From Didymodactylos carnosus (taxonomy: Eukaryota > Rotifera > Eurotatoria > Philodinida > Philodinidae), in the NCBI GenBank assembly GCA_905250885.1, contig CAJNOQ010000168.1, positions 1 to 64,000 on the forward strand: DNA of 64,000 bases. Direction: 5' to 3'. Below are positions 12,128-26,619 of the stretch, in pieces; the first letter of the stretch is position 1; the number at the start of each line of letters is the position of its first letter. The notes beneath the pieces were generated by a model, which saw nothing but the letters and a program-made list of their open reading frames with translations, did not search any database and was not told the DNA's origin. A program made the translations under genes and the position numbers.

Positions 12128-12844
12128 CTGAAATGAGAAAAAGCAAGTGGTGATTGATATTATAGTTTTACTGAATCGATGTATGAAGATAGATACTCGA
12201 TGACAGTTCGAGAAAAGTGAAAAAGATAGATAAAAAAGCACTATTTCTTCCGCAGTGTGCAAGGACACTTCCTCTAGAACAAAAATTTAGTCAACTATTT
12301 TATACAAAATTCTGATGTATGTCTTAAAAGTCTTTTAAAGCTTAAGTGCGACAAGGGCAATTTTGCTAAAGTAGAGAAAGTATACGAACCATGTTTTTTC
12401 AGATATTCGGTAGCGTTTTTCTATATGCTAGCAAGTGAGCGATATGAATATTTAAATTTGCCATATTAACAGTTTGAGATGAAAACCGCTGTTGCTTAGA
12501 GACACGTCAGTGAGCGACCACTTCTCTTTGTACACGTTAACAAATTCCAAACTTTGATTTATGAATTAGGTTTGGAAAATTCCTAAAATTGAATATCAGT
12601 GAGATATTAAAGGCGTAGATGTCGTAGTCATCTAATCTACACTTCAGCAGCACCGAAACTATGGTTGCGTAAAAAACTGTTGCTAGTGGCGATCAACGGT
12701 AGAAAATTTAACGACCACATATCGTTATTGTTACTTAAAGGATTTCTGATTTATTGGATGAGAAAGAATAAGGATTTCACCACTCTAAGTCTGCACTTTC
12801 TTACTTTTTGTTTTAGATTGCTGTTTGATAGAAAAAGTCAAAAA

Positions 12845-13160
12845 CATATCACCGGATCGAAAAATTTCAAAAGCTTGTTCGGTCGAAACCGATTGCAGAT
12901 TCGTTTTCTCCATGGTTGATTATGTGGTACGCAATAACTTTTGGATCGGGGTACTTTAGAAAAAAATTTTCCCATGGTCTTGCTCAAAAATTTTTCAGAA
13001 TGTTACCGTATGGGACCAAAGGCAAAACGATGTCGAAAATTTTTTCTAAAGTACCCCGATCCAGAAGTTATCGCGTACCGCATAATCAACCATGGAGAAG
13101 ACGAATCTGCAATCGGTTTTGACCGAACAAGCTTTTAAAATTTTTCGATCCGGTGATATG
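12845..13160. mobile_element. Long-TIR foldback element, 316 bp
   Basis: The ends are CATATCACCGGATCGAAAAA and its inverse TTTTTCGATCCGGTGATATG. The arms continue inward for roughly 130 bp, sharing CTCCATGGTTGATTATG and GGATCGGGGTACTTTAGAAA and their reverse complements. Open frames in both orientations read the same arm and are not genes. Confidence 0.8.
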
Positions 13161-14107
13161 TATATTTACACTAAGCGAATGATTCTTCTTCATCTTGCGG
13201 GTATTTCTTAAAGATGCGAACACTCTCAAATTAAAATCTGAGTTAGCCAATCGATAGAGCTCGTCGAGCTGAGTATAGCAATCCCTAACGAACACCTTCC
13301 AAAAAAAGGAAAGAGACTAGGCTAATCAGCGTTATTCAGCCCTGAACATTAATAAGTTTCAATATACATCAGCTGCAAATCTGCCGTATCATAATTTGAA
13401 ACCTCCGATGGTGTTAAATAACACTGAAACCAACCGAACTTCTTTGGGGCTCGATTTTACGAAAATCCAGCTCCAAAGAAGTTGCCCGGTACAACCATAC
13501 GAGAGAGACTAGGGTAGAACAGAAAGAAAGCAGTATAGACCACATGTATAGATCCACTTTTACATGAGGAATCTGAAAATCACATTGATGAGATCGAAAA
13601 GTGAGATGGCAATAGTATCCCAATCGGCGCCCCAAAACAACACCCACATGATAAGTAAAAGATGTTTTTCTCAACTTTCCTACACTTATACGACTAACTA
13701 CTTGATAAGATTAAATACTTGATTTGATAGCCCTTGAAATTCTCTACAAACTAAGCTATTCAAAATACCTAAACAGATGAGGCCACTCATCAAAGACATG
13801 CAAAAAACCGCGTTGCACTACAGAAAACAGCTGCAGACAGGCAGGAGATATCTTATTTTGCTCAGAATTCTTTGCTCGGTAAAACTGCAAGGTTTGCAAA
13901 AATTTCTGATCAAGAACCAAAGACTTGGTTTTCTAACCTTCAGATTTTCCAGAAATCCTTTATCAAGTTTTCTCAGAGAATGGCAATATGCACCTCGTCT
14001 GACAGAAAAATCTTCAGGCTACTCAAGTCAGTATTCAGATTGGTTTCAGCTTTTACTGAAAAAGAAGATAAATCAACCAATAATCTTTAAATTTGCCTTC
14101 AAACTGT

Positions 14108-14144
14108 CTTGACTGAAATGACAAATTTTGTCATTTCAGTCAAG
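14108..14144. repeat. Perfect 37-bp palindrome
   Basis: Two 18-nt arms, CTTGACTGAAATGACAAA and its exact reverse complement, flank one central base. Just outside, 14091-14113 and 14204-14226 form another inverted pair (AATTTGCCTTCAAA.. / ..TTTGAAGGCAAATT), so this is probably the core of a small foldback element. Confidence 0.8.
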
Positions 14145-14584
14145 AATTTTTTGAAAAATATGAAAAATCAATAAAAAAATATAATAATAATCTTGAGTGC
14201 TTTATCAAGACATTTTGAAGGCAAATTTGAAGATTCTTGGTTGAAATGACAAGAGACAAGGATCTTATAAGAAATATAAGAGGAAAGTCGACCAGTATAA
14301 GGGAACTGTATATTCTTTTCGATGCAAATATCGGCACATATAAAGACTCGATTATCTCTCGACAATACTCTTTTGAGATTGCAAAGAATTTCTGTGGACA
14401 TCGATGTATAATATTCTGAGGTGATGTGATTTTCATCTTACGCTTCTTTCTAACTTTGTTATTTCATCCATTAATCATAACTAACGAAAAAGGTGATGAA
14501 TTCGTACCATGGTCAGTGGAAACATACCTACTTCCAAACTCATTGTTTGCTCAACTAAGTATAGTGCAAACTGAGTATTTTCAT

Positions 14585-14960
14585 TCAGTCCGCCCACCAT
14601 TGTATGACATAGTAGCCACAAAAATGTCGATACTCTTTTCGTCTAGGACATAGAGAATTACATAAAATCCCCGCTCCCAACTAGATCGTGCAAAAGTTAT
14701 ATTTTATATGCCTTTTCACGGATGTCAAGTTTCGACTTTTCCTCTAATGAAGCAAAGTTGACCTTTTTTTCTGCAGTGACAGAGCACACTGCTGTTGGAT
14801 ATCGCACGTGAAAGAGAAGCGCAAGTAGTACAAGTACCAGTATTAGCAACTTCTACTACTCTTACAGGGGCACGGCAGCTGTCACAAAATGGCTGACAAT
14901 GAGAAGACGGCATGGAGTATTTTATCTCTTTTGGACGCAGAACAAAATGAAAGTCCTTTT
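14585..14960 (+). mobile_element. Dispersed repeat, copy B
   Basis: This is the inverted-orientation partner of 6830-7235, with the same order of conserved blocks. On this strand an ATG just after CTGTCACAAA begins a 40-codon frame (MADNEKTAWSILSLLDAEQ..), aligning with MAKNEKMPFSISPF in the other copy. The two copies are clearly diverged. Confidence 0.6.
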
Positions 14961-15189
14961 ATTACACATGAAAATAACACAGAAGAGCTGTCTAATCTGT
15001 CCCTCACCTAAATCCGTAGCACCCATCGTACATAAAGAAACGAATCCATTTCTTGCTTGTGAAAATCGTCGTTTGTTCCATACTTCCTTTTAGTCTCGTC
15101 TATTACAAAATTTTATTCTCGTATTTACAAGCTATTACAATAGTTGTGTCAATTAGATAAGTGTACTATAAAAAAAAGTAATAATTGAA

Positions 15190-18305
<3,116 letters not shown>

Positions 18306-20419
18306 CTTCAACACTGGTGGCTTTGATTAACTAAAAATTAATAGATAATATAATATATAGTGAAAGATATTGCATATGCATAGAGTCTCAGTAATATAGA
18401 CCCTAAATGGATCGATCCGACATGATGTATAACAAGTGTAGGCGGAAAGACAGACATGCGAGAGAGGAGTGTTGTGTGCTCAAATATTTATGGTTAATCA
18501 AACAGCTAATAAGATTATTCGACGATAGCGACACTATTAATTTAAAATATGAGCTGGCTTCGATAGAGGGATTTTTAAACTATTTTCCTCATTTGCTACA
18601 GACATTTGAATGCACTTCATAGGTTTTTCAAAAGTTTTGAACGTAATCTTATTCTATAGGCATTTTATATTCAGTGGGGTAGAAGGCTGCTGTTAGGGTT
18701 ACAAAACTCAGAAGTTACAAAATTCAATATGGTGTAACAGATATTTTGCGGTTTTTATTTTAACCGTCTTTTTTATCTAAGCGGTATTCTTTTAGAGTTC
18801 CAGCGGAGAAATTCTATTATAGTAAATATAAACTAAAACTATCGAAGACACAAAATACTTTTTACGAATCGAGAGAACCAAACTCATACACTAAGTTTGC
18901 GGTAAACTGCAAAATTTATTTCATTATATGATAAGTTACGCAACCGCCCAACGTTTTTTGTTTTAATTTTTTTGTTTTGATATAAGCCAGCTGACTTTTG
19001 TTCTGTTTTAATGATGGAAATAGGACACATATTGGAACTGCAGTACAGCTTTGGAAATATAGTCTCTATATGTGACAAAATATCGTTTCTGAATTTATTA
19101 ATAAAAATCTGCAAGTGATCTTATATAAGGTAATCCCAAGAATGTTATCAGTTGCAGTTTTAATGAGAGCATGACATTTAGCCCTGAATTGCTAAAATGG
19201 TAACCAAAGTATCCTTAGAAGAAAATTTCTTTATAGCAACTCCTCGTTACGCATGAGTACTCGAGTTCCAGTAGGTAGTTTTGGAGAGTGTACCAGACTT
19301 TACATCGACTTTCTGCCAGTAGTACGGCACTTTCAGGACTAGTAGAACTCCCCACGATGATCACAAAAATCACTTTAAAAACTTTTCAAAATGACAGAAC
19401 GAAGCCCTACGGGCGAGGACCGCGAAGGACTTACTAGCAAAATTGTTTTTGCTATATTGTTTTGCTAACAACACGGGTTTTCGCAGAAAAATCGAGACTC
19501 GGGGCGAAGGCTCCGAGAGACATTCCAGCAAACTTGTTTTTGCTATGACTTTGTCATTGCAAAAAATGGAAAGTTCAAACTGCTTTTACAAATACTACTC
19601 AACAATATGAACATCTTTTGTAGCCACAAGATTTTTTCCCAGTGTTTTGGTTTTTTAAAAAAAGTTGTACAATAATGTGATTTTTGGTGTTTTTCCAATT
19701 CAGATATCTTTATGAAGATAAAATGAAAATTTAACACCAATATATCATTTAGAATCCCCAATACATTGTCTCTTTAATGGTGAAAACAATGGACTTCAGC
19801 TGTTTTCTGAACTGAATAGTAGAGCAAACACTGACCACTAGTTTTCAATTTTCATCAACCTCTGCTCCCTCCTCTGACCCACTTTAAATTCTAGAGGCTG
19901 TCCCCATACCGAATGTTGATGTATATAATGAGTACTTCAAAAGCCTGAAATATGTATTTTATTTTCATCTATGAGAAAATTGATCTCAAAGTTAAGAAAA
20001 ATTATATAATTGGATTTTTCAGAACTCACATAACAACACGGTTTTTTTCACAACTGGTAATTTCTGATGATCAATCAAGTTTTCTGTGAAAAACCCGTGT
20101 TGTTAGCAAAACAATATAGCAAAAACAATTTTGCTAGTAAGTCCTTCGCGGTCCTCGCCCGTGGGGCTTCGTTCTGTCATTTTGAAAAGTTTTTAAAGTG
20201 ATTTTTGTGATCATCGTGGGGAGTTCTACTAGTCCTGAAAGTGCCGTACGATTGGCAGAAAGTCGATGTAAAGTCTGGTATACTCTCCAAAAAATGATCC
20301 TAGTACATTTCTTTAGAAAAGGTGAAAAAGATTAGATAGGCATGAATTCTTGACTTTTACAGAACGGATCTGTTTCGCAGTGTTATATTTTTGAGCCTTT
20401 GGAATTTGTAATTTTTTAG
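18306..20419. other. Intergenic stretch holding a 1 kb long-TIR element
   Basis: It lies between the Rab4 start and the proposed first exon of the coiled-coil gene. Apart from the element at 19279-20292 I see no gene or regulatory motif. The open frames here are short and AT-rich. Confidence 0.55.
19279..20292. mobile_element. Non-autonomous DNA element with ~200-bp terminal inverted repeats
   Basis: The left end begins TTTTGGAGAGTGTACCAGAC and the right end is its inverse (GTCTGGTATACTCTCCAAAA). The arms run about 200 bp and are nearly identical, sharing CGAGGACCGCGAAGGACTTA and GCTAACAACACGGGTTTT. The 600-bp centre has no transposase. High arm identity suggests fairly recent activity or conversion between arms. 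No clear target duplication is visible. Confidence 0.8.
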
Positions 20420-23400
20420 ATGACGACGTCTATGCTTGAGAGATGTCATGTTTGCACTGCACCCTTGTCGACTTCACAACAAACGAGCACTTCGCTCAAA
20501 AACTCGTCGTTAAAATCCACTAAAAGAGGAAATGTGTCACAACAATTAAGGTAAAATACAATAATTTTTAATAGAATTATTTTTTGGGCTATAGAATTCT
20601 GTAATCATATAGAATATAAAAAAGACGTGTACTAGAATATCTTTGTGACAAAGAGTAAATTATTAACTTAACAAGTGTTTCTTTCGTTAACGATATGTGT
20701 GAAAAAACGATGCGCATGGCCCATTAGCTCAGTTGGTTAGAGCGTCGTGCTAATAACGCGAAGGTCGTCAGTTCGATCCTGACATGGGCCAATTTTTTCT
20801 TTTTCTGTACTGAATGAAATATGTGCATATTTTGCGAACTTTTCAGGTTTTGCTCTTAGAAATATGAGTGTTATCTGATGTCATAGGTATTAATAGAGCT
20901 CAGAGTGTGACAAATTATTCATTTTCACAATTACAGGTAGAGTTAATAAGGCGACGAGAAATTTGTACTAAACGAAGGAAAATACAAATTTTATTAGGCT
21001 CCAACACCGGAGAAAATATTTCAGGGATTTCTCCTGTTATACTCTTGAGCCTAGCCTCCAGCTAGACTTTCAGCTATAGGGTTATCAACTATTGCTGTTA
21101 GACGAGATATACATATTTATAACATGTACTTCTTTTACAACAAAAAAGTCTGAAATTATATTTATCTATACACGTATTGTGGTTGTTGAGTAATCGGTAG
21201 TGGATTCCAAACGATAGGCCGAAATGGTACGTAATGATTCGTAAGAAGAGTATTATTAAGTTTTGTTTCTGGATCTCGACGATATGGATTCGAAATGAGT
21301 GCTCTTGTAGGCTGATATGATGTATGACTCAATTCTGTCGATACTACTGGAGTTCTATTAATCCACTGTTCTGTTTTGTTTTGATGCGTTTGAGGTTGAT
21401 TTACGTTCTCTTTTCCGATACCGATGTTATTATTTTTTTCCATCGTTATATACGCAGCTATAAACTCAGCAAAATCCAAATAATTGTTTCCATCTTTATC
21501 GAATATCAAAAATGTTTGCCTGGCTAATTTTTCTAATTCATTTTGTGTACGATTAAACGGTATCGATTCTAACATGGCACGAAATCGATGATAATTAATA
21601 CGCCCACCTTGTGATAAAATTAAAAATTCACGATGTAATTCATCAATTTTTGACTCTTGTAAACCGGTTAATGTTGATAACTTTTTATAATCAAAATCAC
21701 TCAGATATATTTCATCTGTTGTTTGTTGTTCCCGCATACTTGATGTAATAGTTGGTGAAACTAGTGAACAATTTCCGGTTGATTCTGATGCGGAATAATA
21801 TTGTGAATTACTTTTAACGAGAGATCTCAATGTCATACTTCGCATAGTTGTTCGCAGACGATCAAAACGTTTTCGTCTTAAAGTTTCTGTTGTTGATGGA
21901 ATTTGAGGCCGCTTACCGTTGTTAGAACCCATAACGTTAGTCAATCTATATTAAAATGTGTATAACTATGGTCACAAGATGGTTGTGATGAACATTTTGA
22001 CCATTGGTAAATCACTGAAGCGAAACCAATAGGTCGGTGGAGAGGTGATTGCACACATATTCTTTTATATCTCCATGAAGAACACATATGAACTATAGAG
22101 TTGAGTTTTTATAACAAAACCACTAACCGTAAGTATATTGCGAGAACAATTAATATTTTTCAAGGTTGTTTTAAGACTTTTTACATATAGGAAAAAGATC
22201 GCATGCAATATTTTGAATAGTTACGACATGTCAATCAGAACATGTATCCTATGCATAAAAACAATAAATTAAGATAAATTTTTCTTGAGTATAAGAAGCA
22301 AAAGCGTTGTATGTTTAGCAATTTGACAAGAATATCATACTCAGAAAATACTATTAGTATAATTAGGATCAAAGTTAGCAATACTAGTGAAAATATGTAT
22401 CTCGCTTTTGTTTCTAGCCGTTCTACTACTCTCAATGGCCAACAGACTACCTCTGTCAAAGGTTTGGAGACAGAATATATTAAGCAACTTCAAGAACAAA
22501 TCTATTATTTGGAAATGGAATGTCTCTATTTGCGTGATCAATTGAATAAAAACCAATCACTTTTTGAACGATCACTTGATGATACCCGTCTTAAACAAGT
22601 TGAACAGGAACGTTCTGAATTGCAACGAAATTTGGTTCATACAGCAAATCATTACGATCAAATATCAAGTGAAAAACGAGGATTAACATTAGCATTAGAA
22701 GAATTAAGAAGTGAGTGGATATTATCCCATCGATGACATGTTTAGTATATACTTCTTCTTTTAGATAAATTTGATATTGAGAAACAAAATTTACTCGATG
22801 AATTAACAATGTTAAAACGAGCTAAAGAAACATTTGAAAATGATAAGCGTTTACGTGAACATGAATTAAGAGAAATACGAGATCGAACACGTACATCAGC
22901 GGATGAATTGAATAGTGCACAAGCAAAAGTTCGACTATTAGAACAACAAGTATATACCATTATTCCTAATATAAGATGATGATTGTAATTTGTATTTTAT
23001 ATTATATGTATAGCTTGAACAATCATTGAATCAAAACAAAGATTTGAGTGATGAATTGAGACATGTCAAATTTGAATCAAATGATTTGCAACGAAGTATT
23101 AATGAATTACAATTAGCCGATAGAGAAAAAGAACGTTTACAAGGCATTGTGGCTGAACTAGAAGCAAGTGTAGTGAATTTCAATCATTCATGCGTATATA
23201 TTATTAATAGCTTTTAGAGAGAAACAAACAATCTTCGTCAACAATTAAAAACACAAGATTCACGATATAATGAAGCACATTTCTTACGAAATAAGGTAAT
23301 TATCTTCAAATAAGTAAACTGCAAGCAGAATTGACTATGTTATGCTTCCTGTACTATAGTTGGCTGAAGAAAAAGGTACATTAATGAAAGAAATGACTCG

Positions 23401-24180
23401 ATTAGAAACATTGACCAAGGAGTTACAGCGAGAAATGGAACAAGTATGTATTGACCTTTAGACATTGCTAATTATTATTTCTCATTCATGAAAACTTTCT
23501 TTCTAGTTACGTCTGTCTGCTCGTGATCGAACTGATGCATTACAAGCGAAAGATAAAGAAATTTTATCATTACGCAAAAAAGAACAAAATTTTCGAAATG
23601 CCATTGAAAATATGCAAATTAAATTAGATACAGAATCGACAAAAGGCAAAGATATGGATGGACAGGTTTTTGAAATTTCTAATTTTTTACTTAGAATCAA
23701 TTACTAATGCATAATATTCTAATGAATTTTAGCTAAAACAAGTACAACGTCAATTGAATATTGAAATACAAAATGCTAATACAACAAAACGTGAAATGAA
23801 TGATCTTGAATTGAAAAATGTTCGCTTACAAGATGAACTTAATATCTTACAACGAGATAAGGATAATTTAACATCATACATTGATTCATTACAACAGCGT
23901 GTAAGTAATATTACTATTTTTATTTGCTGTTAATATTATATTATTATTGTTAATTTAGCTTACAACTGAAGAAGATTCATCACTTAGTTTACGTAGTCAA
24001 TTACAAGAACTTGAAGCACGTTTGAAAGAAATTGATAGACTCAAATCTATGGAAGATTTAATTCAATCTCAACGATGGGATGACATGTCTCAATTAGCTG
24101 AAACAATGAAAACCGTTAGTCATACAATGGCAAGAGCAACCAGTCCACCACGAACACGAAAACGTCTTGAATTACAATAA
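20420..24180 (+). CDS. Coiled-coil protein, nine exons, function unknown
   Basis: Exons: 20420-20550, 22418-22710, 22765-22949, 23014-23169, 23218-23295, 23360-23443, 23507-23665, 23733-23900 and 23959-24180, totalling 1476 nt (491 residues plus stop). Exon 1 codes a short serine/threonine-rich leader with a CHVC motif, and its last codon is completed in phase by exon 2. From exon 2 onward the protein is almost entirely helical coiled coil: charged heptads rich in E, K, L, Q and N, starting with GLETEYIKQLQEQIYYLEME. It ends TSPPRTRKRLELQ. Such proteins are common in centrosomes, cilia and axonemes, but I do not recognise the family and assign no function. An AATAAA at 24413-24418 could be the poly(A) signal. 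The long first intron contains a tRNA gene and an antisense gene. If exon 1 is wrong, the start must lie near 22.3 kb. Confidence 0.8.
20718..20791 (+). tRNA. tRNA-Ile (AAT)
   Basis: It folds as a full cloverleaf: acceptor stem GGCCCAT / ATGGGCC with discriminator A, D arm GCTC..GAGC, anticodon arm TCGTG-CTAATAA-CGCGA with anticodon AAT at 20752-20754, and T arm GTCAG-TTCGATC-CTGAC. It has no intron and no encoded CCA. A TTTTTT run follows immediately as the Pol III stop. It lies in the proposed first intron of the coiled-coil gene, on the same strand. Confidence 0.97.
20792..20798 (+). terminator. Pol III terminator of the tRNA gene
   Basis: A run of six T follows the tRNA by one base, and more T tracts come just after. 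This is the usual Pol III stop signal. Confidence 0.85.
21162..21944 (-). CDS. EF-hand protein, single exon, 260 residues
   Basis: An uninterrupted frame runs from ATG 21944; an alternative start, MGSNNGK, lies five codons in. Residues 149-160 (DKDGNNYLDFAE) form a canonical EF-hand loop with acidic residues at positions 1, 3, 9 and 12. They are preceded by a helix (LEKLARQTFLIF) and followed by FIAAYITM. An upstream helix pair around residues 95-130 (ESKIDELHREFLIL, INYHRFRAMLES) looks like a degenerate EF-hand without a usable loop. It resembles half of a neuronal-calcium-sensor or calcineurin-B-like module. The N-terminus is basic and S/T-rich, and the C-terminal 90 residues are low in structure and rich in proline, asparagine and threonine. 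The role is presumably calcium sensing; the partner is unknown. It is unusual in having no intron and in lying antisense inside another gene's proposed intron. A retrocopy origin is possible. Confidence 0.85.
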   Translation of the reverse strand: MTNVMGSNNGKRPQIPSTTETLRRKRFDRLRTTMRSMTLRSLVKSNSQYYSASESTGNCSLVSPTITSSMREQQTTDEIYLSDFDYKKLSTLTGLQESKIDELHREFLILSQGGRINYHRFRAMLESIPFNRTQNELEKLARQTFLIFDKDGNNYLDFAEFIAAYITMEKNNNIGIGKENVNQPQTHQNKTEQWINRTPVVSTELSHTSYQPTRALISNPYRRDPETKLNNTLLTNHYVPFRPIVWNPLPITQQPQYVYR

Positions 24181-24658
24181 CTTAGACATTGGTAATACTT
24201 CTTTTCTTTTTTTTTTATATTTTGCACACGCAGTTATATATATATATATGTTTTCCTATGTACTTCATATATGCTTATATTTTACTAATGACAGAAATTT
24301 TTAAGGTATTATTTTTGCGGGCTTTTTTTAACGTAAAAAAAGAAATTTTAATTTTAAATGTCGTTATTGTACGGTTTTCTTATCGAGTGTTGTAGTAATT
24401 TTTATAGGGAAAAATAAATTTTAATTCAAAATTCCTGTATATTTAGTCACTGAAAACATACCGAAAACATTTACAAAATTCGTTTTATTCTTGAATCAAA
24501 ACATGTTTAGTTTGATTCAAAATGTCTTTTATTTTTTTAAACAGATTCGGGATATAAAATTGTGCTAAATAGATATATTACTATTGTGTGCATTTGAAAT
24601 TCTAAATCAGAATAAAATATTTTTAAAGTTAAATTGTTTTCTATAAACAAATGATATT
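24181..24658. other. Convergent intergenic gap
   Basis: It lies between the stop codons of two converging genes. It contains AT-rich 3' UTR-like sequence, a short (TA)n run near 24237-24249, and the AATAAA mentioned with the coiled-coil gene. Confidence 0.6.
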
Positions 24659-26245
24659 TTAAAAAACGTATAAATCTAGTTCAATTCTCGTTAATAATAA
24701 ATTATGTCGTTTCATTTTTCGTTTAATCTCGGTATTTAACAATGGAATTAATCTTGATGCTTCTTCAACAGTTCTATTTGCCGAAGGTGATTTTTTTATT
24801 TGATCTGCCAATAGATTATCATCTGATGGATCAATATAAACAGCGTTTGCTGGATCTGTACCCATTGTACTTTCGATCGATGCTTGTTTATTCTCTTCAA
24901 GGTAATCTTTCATAATAATATCGTTAATCCATTGTTTTACACGCCACATTTTATATCGTTTTGTTGTTTGAGGATAATTTTGTTCTTTTAATAGTGAACT
25001 ATTTAAAGGTTTTGAATAAGCTGGAACTAAATAAAGACTGAAAACTAATTTCAGATCAAATTTAAAAATTATCTTATTACTTACCTCGATTGCTACTGAT
25101 ATCTTCTTTCATGAAATGTAATAGACTACGAGATATATTTAAATTATTATTTTTATATCCAAGTGCCGTATGATATGAATTATTTTCAAATTCTGATAAA
25201 TTCTTTGATCTTGCGGTTGTATACGGTCTCATATCTTCAACTGGTGAGGAAAATTGAGAATTATCAAATGGATGGATAAATTGAGGTTGATTTGTTTGAA
25301 CTGTTCCATGTAAAGTAGATGGTCTTAAACAATTAGATGATTTAACACTACGAACAGTCATACGTCCAGAACTTGTAAATGGACGTTGAAATGACTATGA
25401 AAAAAATTATAATTCAAATTTCATTTGATGAATTAAAAATATTAATCTTACCGAATCTTTTGTTCTTACTGTTGAATTACCACTTTTTACTTCTCTTGGT
25501 CGTACAAAATTTTTCAATAGACTATCGGATGTTTCATCTTGTTTATTAGCAAGTTTTTGTGATTTTTTTAGTTCTTCTGCTTTTGTTGTTCTAACCGGTA
25601 TTCTAGCAGAACGTTTGCTGATTGGTCTTGAATTAACTGGTCTTTTCAAATATTTTATATGTTCAGAAAATGGTGGACTTTTAATTGCTCGAGGATTATA
25701 TGAAGAATCATCTTCTAGATTAAAGAAACCACTACTAAGATCATGAAATAGTTCTGAAAAATCTTGTTGTTGTTCATAGTGAGCATTTTCTTTTGGTATT
25801 TGATTAAGATGTCTTTGAAGTAAATAGGTATCAACAACAGGACGTTTCAAAGAAATTGACTGTCGACTATTAATAGCTGTACTTGTAACTATATGATCCG
25901 GATCGGAAACAGATAATCTAAATTTTGAATAAATATTTTTGATTATAGTTTTATTTCTGTTTTTATTACAAAGTATTAATTACCTAAACAATACCTTGAA
26001 TGTGATATGAAATCTTCTTCATCATTTCTCTCCTCTTCCTCAGTGTCACTGTTGTTCAAAGTTGTTCTTGACACTGATAGTAATGATATATTAGTAAGAA
26101 TAGAATTTGAACTATCCCATTTTTTCAAAGTTGTCTCTAAAAATTATTAAACTTTAGTTTACAATTTTTTCCTATAGCTAAATTTACCTTTGAATATTGG
26201 TACAAATGGTTTTAATTTTATTTTTTGCTGATATTCTCGTAACAT
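24659..26245 (-). CDS. Protein of unknown function, five exons, 447 residues
   Basis: Exons on the minus strand: 26188-26245, 25995-26136, 25452-25917, 25085-25394 and 24659-25026. They total 1344 nt and all junctions keep phase, with short GT..AG introns. The protein begins MLREYQQKIKLKPFVPIF. It has an acidic patch (TEEEERNDEEDF, about residue 50-62), then a long polar, probably disordered middle rich in S, R and K (for example SRPISKRSARIPVRTTKAEE). The last 110 residues look more ordered, with RYKMWRVKQWINDIIMKDYL and SRLIPLLNTEIKRKMKRHNL. I recognise no domain, signal peptide or membrane segment. The helical C-terminus with basic and aromatic residues could be a protein-interaction region. 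It converges on the coiled-coil gene. Confidence 0.82.
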
Positions 26246-26619
26246 TATTCCATTTCTCTTTTATAAAATTGAGAATAATGAATAATGAAAATAAAAGAAT
26301 AATAAGAAACAAACAAACAATATATCGTGCAAAATTGAGATTATATTTGTATTTTCATCAATTCAATAATATTTTATGTTATTAATAAATGTATTTTTGA
26401 GCACATTTTTTTTTTTACTTTTGTTTAAAAACACTTATAGTTTTTGAAATAGAATTTTTCAACATATGTATGTGTGTAAAGAACAAGAAGATTTAACAAC
26501 AGTTAGCTGACATGAAATAGAAAAAACATGCAAGTTTGAATAAAGTTGTAGTTTGAAAAAAAGAATGGAGAATCTATGTGTTATTCTCAATGATCAATGT
26601 CTTATCAAATGTTAATTTA

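Larger units (their letters stand above)
12128..15189. other. Gene-free interval with repeats between NME7 and Rab4
   Basis: No protein-coding gene is recognisable. The interval contains a long-TIR foldback element (12845-13160), a perfect short palindrome (14108-14144) within a looser inverted repeat (14091-14226), and copy B of a dispersed repeat (14585-14960). The short open frames at 13.8-14.1 kb lack any domain I recognise. Confidence 0.55.

Noticed and set aside
12665-13295. Several frames ending in LFGRNRLQIR or similar on both strands
   Set aside because: They read the same inverted-repeat arm in both directions and are not genes.
13777-14112. 111-codon frame overlapping another in a different frame
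   Set aside because: No recognisable domain; overlapping equal-length frames point to chance or old repeat sequence.
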